The notes under the pieces: model-generated
What the model saw: the letters and a program-made list of their open reading frames with translations, nothing else
What the model was told of the DNA's origin: nothing
The model's database searches: none
Program-made: the position numbers and the translations under genes
Assembly: GCA_035513995.1 (NCBI GenBank)
Contig: DATKBL010000201.1
Location: 1-5,483, forward strand
Length of the DNA: 5,483 nt
Origin: DASUTW01 sp035513995
GTDB lineage: Bacteria; Actinomycetota; UBA4738; CALAEC01
Direction of reading: 5' to 3'
Shown here: piece after piece, positions 1-5,483 of the stretch
How positions within the stretch are numbered: position 1 is the first letter of the stretch
How the letters are laid out: each line of letters starts with the position of its first letter

Positions 1-819
1 GATCGGGGCGTGCTCCGTGATCTCCATGACGATGCGATGGGCGAGCGCCGACGGCAGGAGGTCGACGAAGGAGTCGTGGGCGATCGTCTCGGGCGAGATG
101 TTGAGCGAGAGGTAGCCGGGCAGCCGCTCGATGCTCTCGAGCGCGCGGCGGATCGCCTCGATCTCCAGGGCGACGCGCAGCCCGACCTCCTCGGCTTCGG
201 CGAACCAAACGTTGGGTGGCCTCACGGGCTCCGATGCGAACCGGGCGAGCGCCTCGTGTCCCACGTGCTCGAGGGTCCGAAGGTCCACGATGGGCTGGAA
301 GGCGATCCGCAGCGCGCTCGGGTCGGACAGCGCCGCTCGGATCCGGTCGGTGATCTCCTGCTGTTGGTGCACCTGCTCCTGCTGCTCCTCGAGCCTGGTG
401 GCCAGCTCGCTCACGACCTCGGCGCCCACCTCGGGCGAGAGCGTGCTCTGACCATCCATCGCTCCGACGATCGCGGCAACGATCTCGCCGGCGAGGGCCC
501 CCTTCGTCACGTATCCCACCGCGCCGGCCCCTAGCATCTCGAGGATCGTCGCGCGATCCTCGTACGCCGACAGCGCCACGACCCGCGTGAGCGGGGCCTG
601 CCGCCGGATCTCACGGGTCGCTCGCGGCCCGCCGCCACCGGGCATGCGCACGTCCATCACGAAGACGTCGGGTCGCTCTGCGCGGGCGATCTCGATCGCG
701 GTCTTCGCGTCGGGGGCGGACGCGACGAACTCCATCTCGGGGTCGGTTCGGACCAGGTCCTCGAGGGCCGCCCGGATCTCGGCGTCGTCGTCGGCGATCG
801 CGACACGGATCGGCGTCAT
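1..819 (-). CDS. Response regulator with EAL cyclic-di-GMP phosphodiesterase domain (partial, 3' end outside window)
   Basis: 273 residues are visible and the frame is still open at the left edge. Residues 3-122 form a NarL-style receiver: acidic D10-D11-D12, phosphoacceptor D56 in VFVMDVRMP, S84 at the switch position, K106 in YVTKGAL. A Gln/Glu-rich helix (140-158) that may form a coiled coil links it to an EAL domain starting near 160. Visible catalytic residues are E189 of the EAL motif (GHEALARF), N240 in LSLNISP, and E266 in the EITEH motif. The DD-containing motif, lysine and later glutamate needed for catalysis lie beyond the edge, so activity cannot be confirmed. Known active EAL domains hydrolyse cyclic-di-GMP to pGpG. 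Its start overlaps the kinase stop by four bases, suggesting that the HisKA_3 kinase phosphorylates it to control cyclic-di-GMP turnover (inference). No GGDEF domain is seen in the visible part. The receiver-EAL wording resembles actinobacterial proteins I recall. Confidence 0.93.
   Translation of the reverse strand, partial: MTPIRVAIADDDAEIRAALEDLVRTDPEMEFVASAPDAKTAIEIARAERPDVFVMDVRMPGGGGPRATREIRRQAPLTRVVALSAYEDRATILEMLGAGAVGYVTKGALAGEIVAAIVGAMDGQSTLSPEVGAEVVSELATRLEEQQEQVHQQQEITDRIRAALSDPSALRIAFQPIVDLRTLEHVGHEALARFASEPVRPPNVWFAEAEEVGLRVALEIEAIRRALESIERLPGYLSLNISPETIAHDSFVDLLPSALAHRIVMEITEHAPI
816..819 (-). promoter_or_regulatory. Stop/start overlap (ATGA), large kinase to REC-EAL
   Basis: The start ATG (819-817) and the kinase stop TGA (818-816) share two bases, the classic four-base overlap of tightly coupled genes. 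It supports making the kinase and the REC-EAL protein together. Confidence 0.7.
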
Positions 820-3800
820 GCCACGTTTCCCTCGATGCGGTTGTCGTCGGCGGGCACCCAAACGTTCACGGTCGTGCCCTCGCCGGGGGCGGAGATGATC
901 GTGCACTCCCCACCGAGCAGGTCGGCCCGCTCGCGCATCGACGAGAGGCCCAGGTGGCCCGGGAGGGTCGAATCCACGGCGTCCGGATCGAACCCCTCGC
1001 CGTCGTCGACGATCAGGGCGGCGAACCCACCGTCGCGCTCCTCGAGGTCGACCATGACGTTCGACGCGCCGGCGTGCTTCCTGACGTTCGCCAGGGCCTC
1101 CTGAACGATGCGGTACAGGAGGGCCCTCGCGTCCGGAGGGGGCTCACGCTCGAGGCGATCCGTGATGTGGTACTCGGGCCCCGCCCCGTCCTCGGAGAGC
1201 GGCGCCTCGAGGTACGCGTGGATCGCCGCGGAGAGGCCGGCGCGCTCGAGGGCGGGCGGCTGGAGCTCGAACATCAGGCGGCGGAGGCGGCGGATCGAAC
1301 GTTTCACCGTGGCCTCGACGGCGTCCAGCGCCTCGATCTGCTTCTCGTCGTGGAGACGTCGGCGCAGGATCCCCAGCCGCATCCCGGCGGCCGTCATGAC
1401 CTGGATCGAGTCGTCGTGGATGTCGGCGGCGATCCGCTTCCGTTCCTCCTCCTGGGCGCTCGCGATCTGGGAGAGGAGCTTGCTCCGCTCGCGGTCGGTC
1501 CTGTGGAGGAGAGCGAGGTTCTCCTCGAGCTGGCGCTGGGTCTCGCGCCGATCGGTCAGGTCGCGGGCCACCCCCAGCACCGAGGTGACCTCCCCGCCCT
1601 CGTCGAGCTCGGGGATGACCTGCGCCTCGTAGTAGCGTGCCCCCTGCGGGGTATCCCAATCGAACTCGATCGTGGACGGCTCCCCGGTCTCGATGGCCTT
1701 CCGGATCGCCGGGTCCCATCGCTTCCGGGCGTCCTCGGGCATCTGGTTCTGGCGGTTCGTGTTCCCGATGAACGCCTCGGGCGGCACGCCGGTGGCCAGT
1801 TCCACGGCGGGGTTGATGTAGAGGATCCGGAGCTCCCGGTCGTGGCGCGAGATGATGTCGGGGGAGTTCTCCGCGAGGGCCCGGAACTCGCGCTCCTTCC
1901 TCGCCAGGGAGGTCGACGCGGCGCGAAGGCGGACCGACTCGGCGAGCATGTGTGCCACCGCCCGAAGGAAGTCCACGTCCTCCTCGCGGAATCGGCTCGG
2001 CTCGCGAGCGTACGCCGCGAGGATGCCGAAGGGGCCGTCCTCACCGGGGATCACGACCGTGATCACGCTGCGCATCCCCGCATCGACGAGGCGGGGGCCG
2101 GGGACGAACCGGTCCTCGCGGTCCAGGTCATCCACGATGAGGGGCTGATCGTGCGCCATTGAGAATCCCGCCTGCGAGGTGAGGTCCCCGTACGGGATCA
2201 CGTCTCCGAGCCACTCGGGCGGCCACCCGGCCGCGGCCCGGATGACGAGGTCGGTCTCCGACCGTGCCTCGAGGATCCCGACGTGCTCCACCTGGAGGGC
2301 CGAAGCGATCAGCGCCGCGGCGCCGTCGAGGAAGTCTCCGAGAGGCTGGTCGGAGAGCGCGAAGGCCCCAAGCTCCGCGACGGCGGCCTGCTGGCGGGCG
2401 CGGGCCTCCAGCGCCCGCTCCGCCTCCATGCGGTCGGTCACGTCGCGGGCGATGCCCTCGATCGCGATCATCGTTCCGTCGCGGTCGGTGACCGGCGTCA
2501 GCTGCGTCTCGCTCCAATAGGCTCGCCCGTCCTTCGCGCGCCACCGGGCCGTGAACCGGCCCGAGCCGCCGACGGCCGCGGTCATGGCGGTCTCGAACTG
2601 CTCTCGCTCCTCCGGGAAGACCATCTCCTCCCAGATGTCGGGGCGCTCGTACAGCTCCGCCGGCGTGTACCCGGAGATCCGCTCCACCGACCGGCTGACG
2701 TACTCGAAGCCCGGTGTGGGGAGGACCCGGAAGCGGAAGACGAAGTCGCGGGCGTTGTCGGCGAGGACGCGGAAGCGCTCCTCGCTCTCGCGCAGCCCAT
2801 CGGTAGCCTCGCGGCGACTGTGCCACATCGCGAGGGTCTCGGCGACCGAGTCGAGGAGCCGTTGCTCCTCTTCGAGGAACTCCAGATCGTGCGTGTATCC
2901 CACCGTGACCTCGCCGAACCGGCGTCCGACGATCCGCACCTCGGACGAGATCGTGGAGCGAAGATCGGCCCCTGGCCGGCTGTCCGCCGACGCCTCGTGG
3001 ATCTGCACTCGGGCTACGGTCGATTCGGGGAACTGCATCGCCGCGACGAGATGTCCGGCGGCGCGATGACACAATTCCTCGGCCGAGAGATCCTCCTGCG
3101 CGTCGCGCATCACGGCGGAGAGGCAGCTGAGCTCCTTCACCCGCTCCCGGACGGCCTGCTCCGCCTCGACCTGCTCGGTGACGTCGCGGTCGATCCCCTC
3201 GACGGCCAGGAGCCTCCCCTCGCCGTCGCGGACGGGGACCTGGCGCTGCTCGGTCCACAGGGTGGTGCCGTCCTTCCGGACCCAGCGCATGCGCACCGGC
3301 TCATCGAATGCCGGCCAGCGGTTCCTGGTGAGCTCTTCGCGGTGATCCGGGTGCACGGTCCGGAGCCCGATCCCGGGCTCCGCGTAGTACTCCGCGGGGG
3401 TGTAGCCGGTCAGTCGGGTCACCGAGTCGCTGACGAACTCGTACCCCGGCTCGGGGAAGACGCGGTACCGGTAGATGATGTCGGGGGCGTTCTCGGCGAG
3501 ACGGCGGAACCGCTCCTCGCTCTCGGCGAGGGCCACCTCGGATCGCTCGCGCGCGATCGCGCCCCCGAGCGCGCCGGCCGCGGCGCTCAGCGCGTCGAGC
3601 TCGGCCTGGGACCAGGGTCGCAGACGGTCGGAGGACAGGATCAGGGCCCCGTACCACTCGTCGCCGGCGAACAGGGGCATCGCGATGAGCGATCGGGTTC
3701 CCATGGCCTCCATCACCTGCCGCTCGCTCTCGGCGAAGTCCGCGACGTCGCCTCCGATCGCCTCGCCGGCCTGCAGTTGCTCCACCCACCTGCCGAAGCC

Positions 3801-4844
3801 GATCCCGATCGTGGGGAGCTCGACCACGTCCGTGACGAGATCGATCGGAGGGAGCCCAGGTGCGGCCCAGGAGGCGCGCACGTTCGTGAGGTACTCGCCG
3901 CGCCCGTCCGGTCGCATGCTCGTGACCACGACCCTGTCGGCGGAGGCCGCACGACCGACGCGCCCCAGGACCTCCCTCGCCACGCTCTCCCAGGACGGGG
4001 TCCGGAGGAATCGCTCGGCGGCGAACGCCACGGCCCGGAGGATCTCCTCCCTGCGGTGGATCCCCTCCTCGGCGCGCTTCCGGTCGCTGATGTCGAACAT
4101 CACGCCCTGGGCGATCCGCACAATGCCCGAGGCATCCTTGAAGGCGGTCATCCGATCGTGGATCCAGACCGCGCGTCCGTTCTTGGCGATCACCCGGTAC
4201 TCGCCCTCGAACGGCACGCCCTCGCGCTCGCAGCGACGCTCGTGGATCCGGACCCGCGCCGCGTCGGCCGGGTGCAGGATCCGCAGGCGCAGCCGGGGGT
4301 CTTCGACCCATGCCTGGGGTGGGTACCCCGTGATCTCCTCGACCTGCGGGCTCATGAAGGTTGTCCGGGGCTCGCCGTCTTCGCCGAACTCCGTCACGTA
4401 GGTGATCGCGTCGATCTGCTCGACGAGGAGGCGGTAGCGCTGCTCGGCCTTCTCGGCCCGGCGCCGCTCGGCGGACTCGGCCAGCGCTCGCTCCGTGGCC
4501 GAGGTCAGCCGCTCGAGCCTGTCCTTCAGCACGTAGTCGGTGGCGCCCGCCCGGAGCGCGTCGACCGCCACCTCCTCGCCCATGCTCCCGGTGACGAAGA
4601 TGAAGGGGACGTGCGGATCGCGCGCTCGCACGATCTCCAACGCCTCCGTGCCCGAGAAGCCGGGAAGCGTGTAGTCGGCGAGCACGATGTCGGGGCGGAA
4701 CTCCTCGAGCTCCGTCAGGAAGGAGGGCTCGTCCGCCGCCGAGCGGATGACGGAGGTCCCGGCGAGCCCCTTCAGGGCCCGCTGGACGAGCTCGGCGTCG
4801 TTCGGTTCGTCCTCGAGGAGAAGGATCCGGACCGGCTCAGCCAT
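816..4844 (-). CDS. Large soluble sensor kinase: REC-PAS-GAF-PAS-GAF-PAS-GAF-PAS-HisKA_3-HATPase_c
   Basis: A 1342-residue sensor kinase with no membrane segment or signal peptide. In order: receiver 5-118 (acidic E11-D12-E13, phosphoacceptor D57, T85, K107); PAS 135-258; GAF 265-435; PAS 441-565; short divergent GAF-like domain 568-682; PAS 686-812; GAF 812-975; PAS 982-1100; coiled coil 1100-1135; HisKA_3 1132-1200 with phosphoaccepting H1143 in ADIHDDSIQ; HATPase_c 1236-1335 with N-box N1253 in RIVQEALANVRKHAG, DDGEGF 1280-1285, GHLGLSSMRERA from 1296 and GEGTT 1321-1325. All kinase motifs look intact. HisKA_3 kinases (NarX/DesK type) normally phosphorylate NarL-like receivers, and the next gene encodes one. 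The N-terminal receiver may take phosphate from elsewhere and gate activity (inference). ATG 4844 is chosen because the receiver fold starts right after it; an upstream in-frame extension to 4958 would overlap the regulator by over 120 bases with no recognisable domain. No bilin cysteine, LOV or haem motif stands out, so ligands are unknown. Confidence 0.95.
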   Translation of the reverse strand: MAEPVRILLLEDEPNDAELVQRALKGLAGTSVIRSAADEPSFLTELEEFRPDIVLADYTLPGFSGTEALEIVRARDPHVPFIFVTGSMGEEVAVDALRAGATDYVLKDRLERLTSATERALAESAERRRAEKAEQRYRLLVEQIDAITYVTEFGEDGEPRTTFMSPQVEEITGYPPQAWVEDPRLRLRILHPADAARVRIHERRCEREGVPFEGEYRVIAKNGRAVWIHDRMTAFKDASGIVRIAQGVMFDISDRKRAEEGIHRREEILRAVAFAAERFLRTPSWESVAREVLGRVGRAASADRVVVTSMRPDGRGEYLTNVRASWAAPGLPPIDLVTDVVELPTIGIGFGRWVEQLQAGEAIGGDVADFAESERQVMEAMGTRSLIAMPLFAGDEWYGALILSSDRLRPWSQAELDALSAAAGALGGAIARERSEVALAESEERFRRLAENAPDIIYRYRVFPEPGYEFVSDSVTRLTGYTPAEYYAEPGIGLRTVHPDHREELTRNRWPAFDEPVRMRWVRKDGTTLWTEQRQVPVRDGEGRLLAVEGIDRDVTEQVEAEQAVRERVKELSCLSAVMRDAQEDLSAEELCHRAAGHLVAAMQFPESTVARVQIHEASADSRPGADLRSTISSEVRIVGRRFGEVTVGYTHDLEFLEEEQRLLDSVAETLAMWHSRREATDGLRESEERFRVLADNARDFVFRFRVLPTPGFEYVSRSVERISGYTPAELYERPDIWEEMVFPEEREQFETAMTAAVGGSGRFTARWRAKDGRAYWSETQLTPVTDRDGTMIAIEGIARDVTDRMEAERALEARARQQAAVAELGAFALSDQPLGDFLDGAAALIASALQVEHVGILEARSETDLVIRAAAGWPPEWLGDVIPYGDLTSQAGFSMAHDQPLIVDDLDREDRFVPGPRLVDAGMRSVITVVIPGEDGPFGILAAYAREPSRFREEDVDFLRAVAHMLAESVRLRAASTSLARKEREFRALAENSPDIISRHDRELRILYINPAVELATGVPPEAFIGNTNRQNQMPEDARKRWDPAIRKAIETGEPSTIEFDWDTPQGARYYEAQVIPELDEGGEVTSVLGVARDLTDRRETQRQLEENLALLHRTDRERSKLLSQIASAQEEERKRIAADIHDDSIQVMTAAGMRLGILRRRLHDEKQIEALDAVEATVKRSIRRLRRLMFELQPPALERAGLSAAIHAYLEAPLSEDGAGPEYHITDRLEREPPPDARALLYRIVQEALANVRKHAGASNVMVDLEERDGGFAALIVDDGEGFDPDAVDSTLPGHLGLSSMRERADLLGGECTIISAPGEGTTVNVWVPADDNRIEGNVA
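826..833 (-). promoter_or_regulatory. Probable Shine-Dalgarno site for the REC-EAL gene
   Basis: GAGGGAAA on the minus strand within the last codons of the large kinase. GAGG is 10 bases and GGGA 8 bases from ATG 819. It is a moderate match that supports this start. Confidence 0.45.
2409..2789 (-). repeat. Internal PAS module copy B (residues 686-812 of the large kinase)
   Basis: Second copy of the PAS module. It opens with ESEERFRVLADNARD, contains GYTPAELY and ends with IEGIARDVTDR. Similarity to copy A is strong in the first 50 residues and weaker in the middle, where copy B carries extra residues (AAVGGSGRF). Each copy is followed by a GAF-like domain, so the duplicated unit may be PAS plus linker or PAS plus GAF. 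Confidence 0.7.
3150..3524 (-). repeat. Internal PAS module copy A (residues 441-565 of the large kinase)
   Basis: First of two closely similar PAS modules in the large kinase. It opens with ESEERFRRLAENAPD and contains GYTPAEYY, then ends with VEGIDRDVTEQ. Over the first 50 residues about 32 are identical to copy B by hand alignment. A 15-base identical stretch (3511-3525, at the ESEER codons) recurs at 2776-2790. This is a coding repeat within one gene, not a mobile element. Confidence 0.7.
4837..4844 (-). promoter_or_regulatory. Stop/start overlap (ATGGCTGA), regulator to large kinase
   Basis: The regulator's TGA (4839-4837) lies eight bases into the large kinase gene, whose ATG is at 4844-4842. 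Only a weak purine run (GAGA, 4855-4852) precedes this ATG, so reinitiation by ribosomes finishing the regulator is plausible. Confidence 0.6.
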
Positions 4845-5280
4845 CGGCTTGTCTCGGCACCGGGGGCCGGTTGTGGACCAGCCAGTAGAGGCCGATGTCC
4901 TCCACCACCTGCGAGAACTCCTTGAACCCCACGGGCTTGACGACGTAGCTGTTGACACCCAGGTCGTAACTCCGGATCCGGTCGCTCTCCTCGTTCGAGG
5001 AGGTGAGCACGACGACGGGGATGGCCCTGGTTCGCTCCTCGGCCTTGAGGCGGCGCAGGACCTCGAGGCCGTCCACCTTCGGGAGCTTCAGGTCCAGGAA
5101 GACCACGTGGGGGACGAGCTGCCGATCGCCGTTGTCCTTCCCGAAGAAGTAGTCGATCGCCTCGGCCCCGTCACGAACCTCGTGGATCCGGTTGGTCAGC
5201 CGCCGCTTCTCTAGGGCCCGCCGCATGAGCTCGACGTCGTTCGGATCGTCCTCCACCAGGAGGATCTCGATGGGTGTCAT
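4837..5280 (-). CDS. Single-domain response regulator, Rcp1-like
   Basis: A stand-alone CheY-like receiver of 147 residues with no output domain. The acidic pocket is E10-D11-D12, the phosphoacceptor is D63 in VVFLDLKLP, the switch threonine is T93 in VVVLTSS, and the conserved lysine is K115 in VVKPV. The longer loop before D63, the NSYVVKPVGFKEF stretch and the C-terminal LYWL (131-134) are typical of the Rcp1 family, the partners of cyanobacterial and bacterial phytochromes and related PAS kinases. It is expected to take phosphate from the kinase encoded just upstream and act by protein contact, in the cytoplasm. ATG 5280 was chosen because it overlaps the upstream stop by one base; GTG 5283 would add one residue and is an equal alternative. 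The stop overlaps the next gene by eight bases. The N-terminal motif closely resembles that of the next protein's receiver. The downstream target is unknown. Confidence 0.95.
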   Translation of the reverse strand: MTPIEILLVEDDPNDVELMRRALEKRRLTNRIHEVRDGAEAIDYFFGKDNGDRQLVPHVVFLDLKLPKVDGLEVLRRLKAEERTRAIPVVVLTSSNEESDRIRSYDLGVNSYVVKPVGFKEFSQVVEDIGLYWLVHNRPPVPRQADG

Positions 5281-5283
5281 CAC
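5280..5283 (-). promoter_or_regulatory. Stop/start overlap (GTGATG), kinase to regulator
   Basis: The kinase stop TGA (5282-5280) shares one base with ATG at 5280-5278. A GTG at 5283-5281 would instead give a four-base overlap. Either arrangement suits coupled translation of the two proteins. Confidence 0.6.
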
Positions 5284-5483
5284 GATGCCCTCTCCTTCTT
5301 CTGGGGGAGCGAGAAGAAGAAGGCGGCTCCCCCCTCGTCTCGCGATTCCGCCCAGACCCGCCCGCCGTGCCGGTGGACGATCCGCTGGACGATGGCCAGG
5401 CCGATGCCGGTCCCCTCGAACTGGTCCGTCGAGTGGAGTCGCTGGAAGACCTGGAACAGCTTGTGCTTGTAGCCGTCGTCGAA
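5280..5483 (-). CDS. Sensor histidine kinase, C-terminal end of the HATPase_c domain (partial)
   Basis: The frame is open from the right edge and ends at TGA 5282-5280, giving the last 67 residues of a protein whose start lies outside the window. The fragment covers the end of a GHKL ATP-binding domain. It begins with the F-box region (FDDGYKHKLFQVFQRLHS, residues 1-18), continues through the G2 glycine motif GTGIGLAIVQ (24-33) and the RHGGRVWAES turn (38-47), and ends with the last beta strand (GGAAFFFSLP). The wording of these motifs matches kinases of the phytochrome/Cph1 and PAS-kinase type that sit next to Rcp1-like regulators, and such a regulator follows immediately. The protein would autophosphorylate a conserved histidine and pass phosphate to an aspartate. 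Its sensory part and histidine are not visible, so the signal is unknown. The stop overlaps the next start. Identity as a kinase tail is secure; the phytochrome-like subtype is inferred. Confidence 0.93.
   Translation of the reverse strand, partial: FDDGYKHKLFQVFQRLHSTDQFEGTGIGLAIVQRIVHRHGGRVWAESRDEGGAAFFFSLPQKKERAS
5289..5297 (-). promoter_or_regulatory. Shine-Dalgarno site for the Rcp1-like regulator
   Basis: AAGGAGAGG on the minus strand, inside the last codons of the upstream kinase. It is the strongest ribosome-binding match at any gene junction in the window. The GGAG core is 8 bases from GTG 5283 and 11 from ATG 5280, while the GAGG at its end is 8 bases from the ATG, so it does not settle which start is used. 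Confidence 0.6.

Noticed and set aside
204..217. Near-palindrome around ACCAAACGTTGGGT as a possible operator
   Set aside because: It is imperfect, lies inside the EAL coding sequence (codons for PPNVWF) and has no second copy in the window.
10..534. A plus-strand frame opposite the REC-EAL gene
   Set aside because: The minus strand here encodes an intact receiver, linker and EAL domain with catalytic motifs; the plus-strand product has no recognisable features.
1144..1719. A minus-strand frame offset from the HisKA_3 region
   Set aside because: It is a Pro/Arg/Gly-rich out-of-frame reading of the kinase core, whose own frame shows all catalytic motifs without interruption.
2283..4925. A long open frame (880 codons) on the plus strand opposite the large kinase
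   Set aside because: Its translation is rich in Arg, Gly, Leu and Asp with no recognisable domain, and it lies antisense to clearly conserved PAS/GAF/receiver coding. Long antisense frames are expected in GC-rich DNA.
4845..4958. An N-terminal extension of the large kinase by 38 codons
   Set aside because: The extra residues are low-complexity Ser/Arg/Trp-rich and come from the regulator gene read in another frame. The receiver domain starts right after the ATG at 4844.
5281..5340. Possible promoter or terminator between the first kinase and the regulator
   Set aside because: The region is fully coding for the kinase C-terminus, with a GA-rich run on the minus strand explained by Lys/Glu codons and the ribosome-binding site; no hairpin followed by a T-run is seen.

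Overview
The window is a GC-rich bacterial fragment (roughly two thirds G+C by eye, with strong G/C preference at third codon positions). All of its genes lie on the minus strand, so the transcription order runs from position 5483 down to 1. The codon use and the style of the receiver-EAL protein resemble Actinomycetota. That is an impression from remembered families, and other high-GC soil phyla are possible.

The layout is one uninterrupted signalling operon with no intergenic DNA. In order it holds: (1) the last 67 residues of a HisKA-type sensor kinase cut by the right edge (5280-5483); (2) a single-domain Rcp1-like response regulator (4837-5280); (3) a very large soluble sensor kinase of 1342 residues with an N-terminal receiver, four PAS and three GAF-like domains and a HisKA_3/HATPase_c core (816-4844); (4) a NarL-style receiver fused to an EAL cyclic-di-GMP phosphodiesterase domain, cut by the left edge (1-819). 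Each stop codon overlaps the next start, by 1 (or 4), 8 and 4 bases, so translational coupling is likely.

The apparent logic is two kinase/regulator pairs in tandem. The first kinase belongs to the type that usually phosphorylates Rcp1-like regulators. The second is a NarX/DesK-type (HisKA_3) kinase whose usual partner is a NarL-type receiver. Here that receiver carries an EAL domain instead of a DNA-binding domain, so the predicted output is a change in cyclic-di-GMP rather than direct transcription control. No membrane segments are seen, so sensing is probably cytoplasmic. The signal cannot be read from the sequence. No promoter, terminator, RNA gene, CRISPR array or mobile element was found.
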